Below are positions 49,930-62,060 of a DNA stretch of 64,000 nt, in pieces (the first letter of the stretch is position 1; each line of letters opens with the position of its first letter). The position numbers and the translations under genes were made by a program. Under the pieces are notes generated by a model that did no database searches, was not told the DNA's origin, and saw only the letters and a list, made by a program, of their open reading frames with translations. Source of the DNA: Acanthornis magna (Eukaryota > Chordata > Aves > Passeriformes > Acanthizidae); the NCBI GenBank assembly GCA_036785705.1, contig JAWUZG010000005.1:2666001-2730000 (forward strand). Direction: 5' to 3'.

Positions 49930-52900
49930 CGAAAAACAAACTTGTTCCTTTTGTAGTTTAAATCAGAGTTTTATTTTTATTAACAGAAGCTAAAAAGGAA
50001 CTCCATGCACTTTAGAATAATGGTACTTGGAAAGTAACATCCTCGTCTCAGATCTTCTTTTTCCAAGCACTTTTTGTTCGGGTTAAGGTACAACAGAATA
50101 CCACAAAACTGAGCCTTTTAGGCGGTGGGAAGGGATGCAGTTCTCTTGAATTTCCACTGGGCTCCTCTGCTGTTACAGTCAACAGAAGCACCAATTAAAC
50201 TCTTCCTGGTCTGAACCGAGCTAGTTTCCAGTCGAGATTCCTGCCTGTGGACTCGGTATTGTGTCTGTCCAGAGGTCTGTATTACCAAAACTGACAGGTG
50301 TCACAGGGGTTATTCTGTTCTTAGCACTATTTTGAATTTTAAAAAATCCCGAAATATTAAAAATATCTGAGAAGAAAAGGTGTTTGTAAGATACTGGAAA
50401 TCCTATTACGTGGCACCATTCCGTTTTCCAGGCTGTCCAGATGATAGGTTATGGATGATATTGAAGCTCAGAATTATACAATGACTATTGTTAGACTTAC
50501 ACAATGAATACAGCGCCCCACAGTTGAACCAGGTTTCTTTTCCTAATAATGTTTATTTTATGTCTAAGTGAAAGAAGACCTCAGTTTTATATATTCTCTC
50601 TATATAAATATTTCCCTACTTTTCAAGTGCTCATGAAAAATGTGACAAGATGTCCACCGAGGTCACAAATGTAAGCATAAATAGCTGCAATTTAACATCA
50701 GTAGTTAGCAAACAAGATACCCTCGAGGTAAAGAGGCTGATAAAAAGAGGGCAGCGATGCATTAAAGATGCATTATTTGGGGGTCTATGGATATAATTTA
50801 GGCTTCACAACAAGGTCAGACTGATTTAATTCTCTCTGCAAAGGTCAGTCCAAGGCCTGGCTGTACTAACCCCTGTGCTCTCCATCTGTCTGCACTCCAA
50901 GCCAGACACTTTCAATAGGTGATTGTGTGCTCATGACTGGATGAGAACACATTGAAATTACCTCCAGGTCTAGGCCTCCTAACGCGTCTACTCGGAGCCA
51001 CTGCTGACCCTGGAGTAGCTGGTACCTCTGGAACTTTGCACTCGGCTGCAGCTTTGAAGTGTTGAGGAGAACATCTGATATTGGTGTTTTCCTGATGTTG
51101 TAAGTGCCCATGAGTATTCGGCTTCATAAATGCATTGCCGCAGTGTCATAAACTCTTTATGCAGGTTTATCGTATGACCCTTGAAACGTGAGTTTCTTCA
51201 GCACTGGCAAAAGTATAATAATGTAAAGTAAAAAACAACCCAAACCATTCCAGTATTCACTTTCTCCAAAATGAGGAAAAATGAAGAAACCGGTGGACAT
51301 CTTTATTTAATAGCCCAGGTTTTTTAAAAATCTTCCTCCATAAGCAAGGGATTCTTTAAAAATAATTGACAGGACAAAATAAATATGCGATGTCCCGGTA
51401 TCTGTTAGTCATTTTCTTGCTGCTTTTTTTTCACTTGATGCTAAACGTTTCTGAATTCTCTTTTCATTTTAAGTAGGAAACAGGTTTATTAATCTGAATG
51501 CAACAACTAGAGAAAATGAGGCCAGTGAATTATTTGAGTTTTCAACAGATATTTAGCTCACTGAAATAGCCACGCAGCAAACAGCACTTAAAAAAAAAAA
51601 AAAAAAAGACATATAAGATTAGTGGAAGGTACACTTAATTTAAGAAATGTAAGACACCTTTTTTTACCTGTATGATTTGGACTAAAAGGAGGATATGAAC
51701 AGATACTGCTTATATTCTAGGCCAAAGCATAAAGGTAAAATGATATAAAATGGCAGGAAATAATTGATGTGCTATGCTAACAACCAAAAAACCCCTCCAC
51801 ACAGTGCTCCTTCTCGGGTACTGTAAGTATTCCTTGGGTACAATACTTATGTACATCTGGTTTCAGTGCTTATTTTACATTTATACAGTGAAGAGTTTCA
51901 AAAGGAAAAAAATGGGTGAATCTGATTGGGAATCAACAAAATTAAAACCAAGCAATTCAGACCTTAGGATACAATTCTCCACGAAGTATCTCATCCTGTG
52001 TTGCTCAAGCCTGTCTACTGTAAAGTCACCTAAAAAGAGAACTGCAAGAACAATGATACAGATCATAACAGAGTAAATTAAAGGCAGATTTTCGGATTTC
52101 TGCCTGTCTTCCTCAGGTTAAATAATGTCCCTGGTAAACAAATTCTGATCTTAAATGATAAAGACTTTTTGTTCCAGGTATCTTGCGAAATCGGTTCTTG
52201 CTCTTGTGCATGATGTGTGCTGATGAATCAGAGATAGTATTTGGCTCTTGAGGCTGTTTCAGTGGCCCTGCTTTTCTAAGTTTGAAGAAGGCAGAGAGAA
52301 TCTGTGCAGAGATCACAAAAATTTTTTTAAAGGAAAACAAAAGAAAGAAAGAAGTGGTAAATCGTAGAATCCTATTTTTGGGTTTTTTTAGAACATGTGA
52401 TACCTGACCCCATGCCCCCATGCACACACTCCCATTTCTGGTGGCCAGCTAACCTTTTCACTAAGTCCAAGGGTTGCTGGAACATCTCTTCTTCTGGAAG
52501 GTGTGCAGGTGTGCTTGGATTAGCCATGGGGGATCACTGGAGAGTGAGTGGTAGAGGAAGTCACCCTCCTGTGATACCAACTCACAGCCTCTGTGGGTCC
52601 TGTCTCCTGCTCTCTGAAGGAGCTGCACTGGGAACTTGGGCTCTTCTCACTGAGTGGTTATTTTTATAATAGTTACTATTTGTGGTATTGTATTAGGAGT
52701 ATTAAGGTATTCATTACACCAACTGTTTGCTTTAAAATACTTTGTGGGTGAGCTTTTATTGCTCAGGAATGGCGCCAGATGGACAGTCCTGAGGAGCAAA
52801 GTCCTCACGCTATCTGCAGATCACGGCACAAGCAGTGGCACATTAAGTTCTTTCTCTTCTGTCTTCCTCCACCACCAGCCTGATAATTCAGGAGGAAAAC

Positions 52901-55740
52901 GGCACCCCAGAGCCTGTGGTGCCTCTCTAGAGAAACCAACATCACGGCCAGCTGTTGAGGTGGCAGATTTGAGACACATTTTTGTACCTCCACGGCAGTT
53001 TTTCCAGAGGCTGCCTGGGATTTGGCTGTTTACAGCCTCTTAAAGCATCCTTCCTGAAAGTTGGGGCAATTTTTGTGGCAGTTGCTGTTTGTTATATGAA
53101 TCCACACTGAACAGGCTTTACAGGATTTCTATCTCCAGCACCTGGAGCTGTGATGTACCTTTTTGAATCAATTTTATCCCCTCAATTAGGGCAGGAGCAC
53201 AGTTTCCAACAGGGATTGAACTGGTCATGTCCATCCTTGTGTCAATAATGGAAGCCATTCACACAGAACAAAATAACCTGTTGTGCCTGGTAGTTCCTTA
53301 ATGCAAGTCTTTGTCCCTTGTTTGCATCTCACTTGGAGCACTGCTTATCACTTTCCACCCTTAAATCTGTCTGGCTTCTTGCTTTCCTGAAACACTGAGC
53401 CCAGGATGGGCTGAAAAAGCTGCCAACCCTGTCAGCTCTCTGGAGATGTGCTCATCTACCTGGCTGACACTGTTTTCCACAAAGCCTTTGTAGGATTTGG
53501 CTCTTAGGCTAGGATGGCTTAGGTTTACAGTGGAAACCCTTAATATGACAATATTGACAACTTCCACCCTAGGGTGGTGTTCTGCCGTGGCAACTTCTTC
53601 AGTGGGGAAGGACCACTCAAAGTACAGCGACGCTTCTTGTACTTTGCTTATGTTCTGCACGCTCAAAAAGGAAAGCAAAAAAGCAAATCTGGAAGTCTCA
53701 TAAAAACATCTGATTTTCCTCCTCGTATCAGTGCATGCTGATCTGACCTCACACTGCACTCTCAGCGGCCGCAGGAGTTTAAGGGTTCAGGCTCACCTCA
53801 TCTCCAAGCACACACTTTGCCCTCTAAAACAGAAAAATCCTGTGCCACAAAAATGGGCAGCTGCTTCTTGATTGTGCGCTCATCGCATTTTTTCACGTGT
53901 GAGACATGACATGCTCTGTCAAGCCACCGTATTCAAATTTCCCCTAATATATTTCATTTTTATTAGCGATGGAGGACAGGTGATTTGAATCTTAATCCTA
54001 GGGGGTGATATGTGTGTGAGGTGTAGAACACCTAGGCGTGTGCCGTGGTGCAGCTATTGCAACCAGCTCACATGCTTTGCATATCAATCTCGAGGCTTTT
54101 GCTATGCCCAGCTTTTCTAGGGGCAGTTGGTGGGAATTAAAATATGAAGGGTGCAGGCCACTTTATACCATTGTATCTCCCGTTCCTATTGTTAAGTTTT
54201 TTATTCCTCTTTTCCCTTACTGTGTATTTATACTCCTGCCAAGTTCCAAGGGAGCAGAAAAGCTGCTCCTTGTATTATTATTAAGTGATGCTTTCGACAA
54301 GTCAGGCTTTCAGAGAGGAGAAAGCATCAGGCAGGCAGGTGAAGACAATTTCTGCATTGCAGAGTTACTGTCTTACATGTGCATGTCCTGTGGGATGGAA
54401 CTTAACTATTCACAGCTCTCCTGTGTTCATGCTCCTTGTGAAACTCATTCCAGGCCAAGATCTTCCTGTTTGCCTCCATTTGGTTCAAATGGCTTCCTGA
54501 CTCCAGAAACTCTCTCCCCTCCAATCCACAGGTGCTAGGAGCTGTGTTTGGGGCAGCCTAGCTGAGCTGCTGTTAGGCAAGAAACGGGACAAACAGGTTA
54601 AAAAAAGTCTGCGTTCCCGGGTGGATAAAGCTGAAGGAGAGCAAGGAAATCACCCTGGCTAGGCAGCAAACAAAAAGATGTTATTTTGTCCTTTCTGTTG
54701 TGGGGTTTGTGTGGAGCAGCAGCTGCCAGCACGGATGGTTTCCCTAAGTGTTTGCAGGGAGTCCTACTCCCGGCAGAGACCAGGGCAGGCACTGCCCTGC
54801 TGCGGGGCCTTTCTCCTGGGACAGGCAGAGGCCTCCCCGTGCTCTGCGCCGAGTTCACGGCCTTGCCCCCACAGCTCTCGGGAAGGTCACTGTGTTTGCA
54901 GGCGCCGGAGGAATGTGCTTTTGGCGCTGGCAAAGCCTGACACCAGAGGAAGCAGTCCCAAGTGCTTCCTCGGGTTTTCCCTGCAAAAAGGGGGCAGGGG
55001 CAGAGAGAGGACAAAGATGAATTTCTCTTGCAATGGACACGAGTCATGCAAAGCTCATCATGAAAGCTGGGTCACATAAACCCTTCCCTCTTGCCCTCCC
55101 ACACAGGGAGCCAGAACAAATTGTATACACTGCTTTACCTGTATTTTCATGTCTCAAGGCACGCACGGACCTCAGGCTACCTCCGTATCAGGGACAGCTT
55201 CCATGTGGGCAGTGGGATGAAATTTTTAATCTCTGAAATTAAAAAGGGCATTTTATCTTATGGGGGGAAAAAATACCTTGGGACATTTGCAGAGAGTAAA
55301 AAGAAACAGCGTGTAACAGTGTGGACAAAGTCCTGACCTGAAGCGCGATGAACTGCACCAACGCCTTCGGTACAGCTACGAGTTTATAGTGTTCTGGAGT
55401 GTTGTTTATGTTACTATAAAAAAAGGTGAGAAAATATATTCAGTTACTTTCTGTTTCTCCCCATTGAGCAGATGGCAATTCATAGCTCAAACTGTTTTTA
55501 AGCCATTTCACATTTTAGTAATAAGTACAATATGCTTTTCAACAACAAGCCGTGCTCAGGCACTTCTGCAGGGGTTATGTTGTTGCTCAGGTAGCTCAGA
55601 AATCAGAGACTTTAGGAATCCTGTTGCATTGTAGTGGCAAGGATTTTCCAGTTAAGTCTCACGTGGTGGAAGACACAAGCTGAAACCTCTCCCACTTCTT
55701 GTTTCAAATTATTTCTAATTTTGCAGGCCACAAACAATAG
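49930..55740. other. Unannotated tract
   Basis: Mostly AT-rich, without supportable genes. An 18-base A-run lies at 51590-51607. Frames of 130-166 codons near 53361-53759 and 54038-54538 lack domains and overlap others on the opposite strand. The 54.6-55.0 kb part is moderately GC-rich with many overlapping frames, which reduces the meaning of any one of them. Confidence 0.45.
51590..51607 (+). repeat. Poly(A) run, 18 bases
   Basis: An uninterrupted A-run. It could mark the tail of an old retroposon, but the sequence to its left is not a family I recognise. Confidence 0.85.
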
Positions 55741-55749
55741 CGCACTTAC

Positions 55750-55821
55750 CTGAACCACCTCAGTCTGCGATTGTTTCTACCAACTATATTCTTCGTAGAA
55801 GAAACCATCCTTTTTAAGGAG
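55750..55821 (-). other. Candidate minus-strand exon
   Basis: On the minus strand a very good donor (GGTTCAG followed by GTAAGTG) ends a 72-bp segment that opens after TATTCAG. One frame is open throughout, contains an ATG, and reads MVSSTKNIVGRNNRRLRWF near its end, strongly basic. The acceptor has a poor pyrimidine tract, so the left boundary is doubtful. It lies about 0.8 kb downstream, on this strand, of the CpG island at 56600, so it could be an early exon of a leftward gene. I do not recognise the peptide. Confidence 0.28.
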
Positions 55822-56599
55822 CTGAATATTCTTTACATTTTAAGTGTATAATAATAGGTGGAGATGGCCATTGGGAAAAGAGAAAAAATATTGAGCAGTT
55901 CTGTTCCAGGAAGTTTTGGTGCTTTAGAATGAAAGCTGTTAATATTGCATGCATTGGAAAATTCTCACCATTACATCCGTGGTTTTCTCAAAACCTGTTA
56001 AATTATATGAGTGCAGAAATAAGGAAGAGTGGGTTTTATTATTAATTTACACTTATTTTAAGCCGGCATGTGGTGGCAGGTCCTCCAAACAAACCCGAGG
56101 CACAGATTAGAGCTGAAAGTTTTGGAAATGTTCTAAATCTTTGTAGCATTGCAGAGAGGAAGTGTAATATTAAACTGACAAATTGAATATATCTATTTTT
56201 TTTCAATGTAATTCACAGTTTCTTCCTATTATTTTTTACTACCCATGGAGATAAAGCAAAACAAATTCCTCAAAACAGAGAGAAATATATTTCCAGATAC
56301 CTTTTCGTATTAAGTAATATATCTCTCTCATGCATATGTACTGTCAAATCCATTCCTTTTCCACACCGCGTCTCCAGCCAGAAGTGTTGGCTATGCAAAT
56401 ATTGCAGAACCGACTCTTAACATATGTGCTGTGTGCCTGGCTACAGCTACACGGGAAACTCTAGGTAATAATTAGAGTCTGCATATATTATCTTGCAATT
56501 ATAATTTTACATAATCGGTTATGTAATCTCAAGGCTGGTATGCAGTGAGAAACTGGGGTTACGTCAGAATTCTTCGGAAGGAAAATAAAATTATTGATT

Positions 56600-57060
56600 G
56601 TAAGCGCACGTCCTAGCGAGGAAGGAGTGCAGCCGGATGGTGCAGCTCGGAATATCTCGGCGGTGAAAGCCACGCTGGCTCTCGCTGAGGCGGGACTCGC
56701 CCCCCAGCAGCGAGCAGGGGCATCCCGGCGGCTTCGGCGGGGGGCGGGGGAGTGGGGAAGGGGACGAGAAAACGAAGCAGAAGTGGGAAGGTGACAAAGT
56801 GGCGAGCGCTGGTTTACTGTAGGAGCCTGTGCTCGTTCCCAGCTCCTGAAACGCTGCCGGAGAGGAGCGGGATGCGGAGTGCGGAGCTGGGGCCGCGGGC
56901 TCGGCTCCGCTGCGAGCCGCGGATCGAGCCGAGCCCGTCCGCCCCTTCCCTCGGGGGCTGCGACAGCGGCACCCAACAGCCCCTCCCGAGCCGCTGCCAC
57001 GGCCCGAAGGGGCCGGGGGTGTGCGGGGAGACCCCACGGAAAAAAAGAAAATAACCCAGG
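56600..57060. promoter_or_regulatory. CpG island, probable promoter
   Basis: Dense CpG and GC content, with a GC box (GGGGCGGGGG at 56741-56750), between AT-rich flanks. Frames run across on both strands (213 and 184 codons on minus, 100 on plus), with Pro/Arg/Ala-rich composition and no domain. They conflict with one another, so I do not call a CDS. Flanking DNA on the right (57.1-57.9 kb) is repeat-free. The candidate exon at 55750-55821 would fit a leftward promoter here. Confidence 0.7.
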
Positions 57061-57139
57061 CACGCAGGGAAAACAACGGAGTGATAAATAAACCACAAAG
57101 TGAATCAGATGAAATCGCCAGGCGTTCACTCCCGATAAA

Positions 57140-57870
57140 CAGCAAGCTTTATAATATCCAGGTGTTGGGGAAAGCTGTTGTCTTATAGTTTATAAATCCC
57201 TGCTGGTGGGAGGGAGGGTGAGAATCTTTGGAGGTGAATGAAATATCAAATCACGAGGCTGTATGTAGATTTATGATTGCATAAGAGGTTCAATCATTTC
57301 CATATATTGAAATGTGCTGTCCTTTCCACGACTGCCCAGCCCTTGGAGGGAGAGAGACGCTCGATTCCGCCTTGATCAATGCTGACTGTGAAGCAAGGAG
57401 GAGGAGAAGGGGGGGACCAGGCTGGCACCAGATGGAGCAGGGTCTAGGGAAAGGTCAAGGTTAGCTCAGGCTGCTATTGAATCGGTTGCAGCCTCACAGA
57501 TAGATCTCTGCCTCCGAGGCACCCACTGGGGCTTCTCAGAATCAAATCTAATAGAAAAGGCAGTCACAGAATGAAATCGCTTCATCTGAATGCTAAAATT
57601 GTTATTAGGCTACATTAGAGAGATACCGGGCACATGATTACCAAAAAAGGAAGCATGCCTAGCAGTTTGCGACTGAAATAAAAGCTGTGAATATGTTGAT
57701 ACCATCAGCGATGTGCAAAGATAATAGATAACAGGAGAGAGGGGCAGGGAGAGACGCATGTGTGTAACGAACAGATTAACATATTGATGCGGATGTATGT
57801 ATCCGTATAAAATTATCTGTGTGCGCATCCCTGTCTGCGCCAGAGTACATTCGTACGTACGCAGAGAGGA
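57140..57870. promoter_or_regulatory. Candidate conserved regulatory block
   Basis: Repeat-free, stop-rich DNA beside the CpG island carries many transcription-factor-like motifs (GATAATAGATAAC, CTTGATCAATGC, AAATCTAATAG) and the palindrome CGTACGTACG at 57852-57861. TTTATAATATCC and GTTTATAAATCC near 57150-57200 are TATA-like. Function is inferred from texture and position. Confidence 0.3.
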
Positions 57871-58369
57871 ACACTTGAATTCCTGCCTGTCCTGCAGTGG
57901 CCCTGGTCCTCAGCACTCCCAGGACATTTGTTAATTGATTTGGATCACAGTTATGGGCCGAGAAGTGGGAGCTGACTCAGAGGAGAGGTTTGGTGGTGGC
58001 TCCTTGCAGGACCCCACCTGCAGCCACCCTTGGCTCATATTGTGGTGGTTGCTGTCACTTTGATTTTTGATTTTAAGTCCTGGTGGAAGCACAGGGCTCA
58101 GACATTGTTCAAGGCCATTCATTTTCTGGCTCATCTCAGGCAAAACTCTGAGGAAATGCCATTAGGTGTAAACACATGTGCAGACACCCCATGTCCTGGA
58201 CACAGGAGCGTGATGTGAGCACACACATATGTGTTTGGAGCAGCGGTGCTGTCAGCTGGCTTACAGAGATCAAAGTGAGGCTCTTCCCAGTTCCCAGCTC
58301 CTCCATGTTACCGATTCCTTAACCTACAGCACAGCCATATCTTAAAGAAGGATTTAGTCTTGTAAAATA

Positions 58370-58580
58370 AATGCTGGCTACACTAGATTAAACATGATGA
58401 CTGCACTCTAAGGGTTAATAAATTTAGAATTAACAGATCATCCCAGCTTGATACAGCTACTATAGATGATTTAATATGCAGCCTAAGCAGGTTGACAGTC
58501 AGCTCACAGATGCAGATAAGATCAAACAGTCTCTTGATTCAATAGATTGAATGGTTGTACTGAGTGTCTGGAAGGTGAGT
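58370..58580. promoter_or_regulatory. Candidate conserved regulatory element
   Basis: Compact cluster of TAAT-, GATA- (AGATAAGATC) and paired TTGATTCAATAGATTGAATGG motifs in repeat-free DNA, ending in a strong plus-strand donor-like sequence (GGAAG followed by GTGAGT at 58574). It resembles a developmental enhancer. No conservation data are available. Confidence 0.25.
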
Positions 58581-60029
58581 GACAGTACGTATATGGCAGG
58601 GGTTCTGGTAAAGAAGGGCTTCGATTCCCCACTGCTGTGCACTGTACTGGTTTTCCTTTTCTAGCAGTCAACCTTTTTCAGCAATCAAACCCGGAGTTAA
58701 CATGAAAAAAATATGTCTCAAATATAGTTCAGGAGAGTTATTTGAAGTTTTCAGTAATGAAAAGCTCCACACTTTAATAGTAATCACCATTACTATCGCT
58801 AGTCTGCACTTCAGATTCCTTCTCCACGGACAAGGCCATTGTCACCCACTCCATCCCACAGGGAGTCTCAGCTGTCCACAGGCTCTTTCTGTCTGTCCAC
58901 ACCAGTCCCCTTCCCTGGCAGACCTAAATCCACAGGAAGAAGCTATTTTGGAGGCCAAACAGGGACACCTTGCCCCAGACAGCCCCTGGGACTTAGTGAG
59001 TGCAGCCTTATCCTGATTTGCCATCCTGAGGCTTTAGCTGTATGAAACCTCAATGGATGCAGAGTGACAAAGACAATTCCCCTGGAATGGGTTTTTTTTT
59101 CTCAGCTCTTTTGCTTTTCTGCCTTAAAAGTTAATGTCTGTAGTAACTCTTCTGTGGTTTATGTTTTCGTTTTTGCTCTCCTGTCCTATTTAAATGGGAA
59201 TGTAAAACAGTCCTCATGGAGACTGGTGAGCAATGGGATGACAGAGTGGTCTCTAACAATTTTATTATTTGATCAAGAGTAAAAGCTCCACCTGAACCAT
59301 TAGATTTTACAATATGAATATGTTTCCAGGCAATTTTAAAAACGCGTATTATGCATTCAATAGACCGTCACAGGTCTGAATTGTGTCTTATTGTATTATA
59401 TGGGGCCACCACCATACTGATAGGGATATTTGTGCTAAAGTTACTGCACATCTGAACATTTATAAATTAGCAGTATTGTTTACTTTGGTGGGGTTTTAAA
59501 AATACTCCCATGGTTTTGACGAATGCCCTGCAGAAGGTTGGTGTGACAAGCAGTGCTGCCTTGAATCTGCCAGCAGAGCAAACCCAGAACCCACCTGAGA
59601 TCTTTCTTTGTGATTTTTTAAAATGGGCTCATGTACTTTTGCAAGTGCTTACCTGTGAATTATAGTTTCATTTTAATTTAGAAACCAGTGGCTCCGTTTC
59701 CATCCCTTAAATATTGAGATAGAAAAGAGAGGGCCTGGGTGTGTGCTTTGGATACAGATCCACATGTGACCCTCCACAGATTTTCCTGAGCAAGTCTGCG
59801 ATGCCACATGGGGATGAACCAGTCTTTTTCCTGCTCCATGCCTAGGAGCACCTCTCAGGTGAGCCGGTGGAGGCACGAAAATCTTCATCTTGTAATTAGA
59901 GAGAGCCGACATCAAACTGCCAGCACTTCTCAGAGCAAAGGAAGAGCATTCGGATACCCCTTGCAAAAGAAATTCCGAAGAAGAAGAGCCCACAAACACA
60001 CCGGGCAAGCCCGTGTGAGCCAGCGTGAA

Positions 60030-60190
60030 GGCTGAGAGCACTCAGGGAACCCGTGGGACTCGGAGGAGAGCTGTCCCTGCCGCCGAGCCCTGCTCCGGGG
60101 GCCCCGCGGGGGCATCCGGGGGGACTCGGGCGTGGAGGGGCCGCCGGGCCCCCGGATGCCCCCGCGGCGGCGGTGCCGCTTCCCAAGGCG
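60030..60190. promoter_or_regulatory. Short CpG-rich patch
   Basis: A 160-bp GC- and CpG-rich island in moderate-GC surroundings, holding the 19-bp hairpin at 60104-60167. It is too short for a standard island call and may be a small promoter, exon or local insertion. Confidence 0.5.
60104..60167. repeat. GC-rich perfect inverted repeat, 19-bp arms
   Basis: The arm CCGCGGGGGCATCCGGGGG at 60104-60122 is the exact reverse complement of 60149-60167, with a 26-base GC-rich loop. It could form a very stable stem in DNA or RNA. It resembles a terminator but this is vertebrate DNA, so that reading does not apply. Confidence 0.95.
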
Positions 60191-60219
60191 GAACCAGCGA
60201 AACCAGTTATCTGGCAGCA

Positions 60220-60227
60220 ATTTGCAT
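60220..60227 (+). promoter_or_regulatory. POU octamer motif
   Basis: A perfect ATTTGCAT octamer, preceded 8 bases upstream by TTATCT (a GATA-type site), lies just downstream of the CpG-rich patch. It is a canonical POU/OCT site, and function is unproven. Confidence 0.45.
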
Positions 60228-60599
60228 ATTGATGGTGCCTCCTGCCGTTCTCCCTGATTGCTTTACAGGAAGGAAAGGTAACAGGAAAATATTGAACCCC
60301 CTCTCAAAAACGGCAAAGAGGCTTCTACGTGCACGGGGGCTCTGATGGAAGAGTAAAGCCTGGTGAAGCCCATGGCAGGAGATTTGTTTGCCAAACTGAT
60401 TTTTGTCTTAGGATTAGAAAGCAGTTGTGTGTTTTATTACTTTTTTTTTTTTTAAGTTCTGAGGCTGAAAATGTAAAGTCTGTGCTTCTGTGCTAGAGAC
60501 GAGCGCTGATCACTTCAGGGAAAAATAATTAGCTTCGTCATATTCACTGAATGTGTAAGTCTAAGGAGGAGGCAGTCCTCGGAGATTGGGAAAGACACT

Positions 60600-62060
60600 G
60601 AATAGACACTTTAAAAGTACAGTGTCATGGTACATATATTTTTTAGTCCCACTCAGAAGAAATATACAGATGTGCAGGATGGCATTGAATATAAGAGCTA
60701 ATTTGGGCTCTATTAATAGAGAATAGTTTCACTTTTATTGGCTCCAAGTACAGTGGCTGCCGAAGACACACCTATTTGAATGAGGCACTTTTGGCCTTCG
60801 TTGTAGGAAGAGCCACGGCTGTGTCCTTGTACATCCCTGAGCGTTCAGATTCCTTCAGTTCTGGGCAGAACCAACCAGGGTGCCAGGAGCCTGTAGTTCA
60901 TCTCACCCCCGTGCTGAGGGGCTCTTCGGGGCTGTTAAGGAGGAGATGGCAGTGGATCACATTGCTCCAGCCACATCTAGACCAAACTTCTCTCTGCTGC
61001 CTGTGGGGGATAGCACTTACAGACCGGTGCTCTGCTATGGCCTGGATTTACCCTGTGGATATCTATGGCACCCAAACGTCTGAGGGAGGTGTGTGTCAGC
61101 ACAGACAGTCCATGGAGCTCTCTCTCTCCATGTGTTTATGTCTGTTTCTCTCTCTCTAGGCTCTCAGATGCTGTGAAACTAAATACGATAGGGCAAATTA
61201 CAGTCTAAATTGTGAATACATTAATTTCAGTATGGTAATATCAAACATTGTACTTATTTCTGATTTCTGTATTTAATTTCCCTTGCTTTTTTAAATGCTG
61301 GGGAATAGTTGCTCAGTGAACAATAGCATTAGTACAATAACTCACTGCAACCCCAGCATTCATACTTAATGCACATCAGCTTTCTATGTAATACCATACA
61401 ATATACTTGCATGTTATTTTAATTGAGTGAAATCTTATTCATACTGGTGGGAGAAGGCATTCTTTTCACTGCAGCCAGGATTCATACTGCACTAACAAAA
61501 TTATATGTGCTGACAATAACAAATGGTGGCAAAACTATCCAAACTGCTCAAAGAAGAGAGCTCTTATCACAGGTTATTCACCACCACTTCTGCTCCCCCC
61601 CAGCGCTGTGTCTTTCTGTGCAGCTTTGGGCTATATAGTAATTTATTCTTCTGACTACAGAGACTAGCATTAAAATATTATTGCAAGCATTTTAACAATT
61701 AGGCTGAAATTTTGTATGGAATAAATATGGCAAAGGAGAAAAACCCACAGTAAAGCTGTCCTTATTTTTAGGCACAGAGAAAGGACTCTGCTCTCTCAAC
61801 TATTAATTATTTTTCATCTAGATCCTCACACAAACTATGTCATGTTCTGCAAAGCAGGCACATTTCTTCTTGGCTGAAGCTAAAAGCTAAACCTAAATGT
61901 CACCTGAAACAGTAATATAAAACGAATATAGAGAATGATGATTGTGTATGTTAAATTTCAGTTCAGTGCATTCTAAGTGACTAAAAGTTGAAGCTCTAAA
62001 AAGCAATGTGAGTTATTTACAGAAGATGTTAAGGCACCAATCTAACAGCATGCTTGAGTA
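60600..62060. promoter_or_regulatory. Candidate conserved noncoding tract
   Basis: Repeat-poor AT-rich DNA with many TAAT-type motifs (TATTAATAGAG, GAATACATTAATTTC, TTTTAATTGAG) and few frames, apart from a 127-codon GC-richer frame at 60776-61159. The texture is like conserved developmental noncoding DNA. Boundaries are approximate. Confidence 0.25.

Noticed and set aside
49467..49956. Overlapping 137- and 147-codon frames on opposite strands
   Set aside because: Both cannot be coding, neither has a recognised domain, and their end overlaps the possible MIR relic.
56488..57145. 213- and 184-codon minus-strand frames in the third CpG island
   Set aside because: Two frames of the same strand are open together because the DNA is GC-rich; compositions are low in information and no family fits.
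60104..60167. Reading the GC hairpin as a rho-independent terminator
   Set aside because: The window is vertebrate DNA, and there is no adjacent T-run or bacterial gene.
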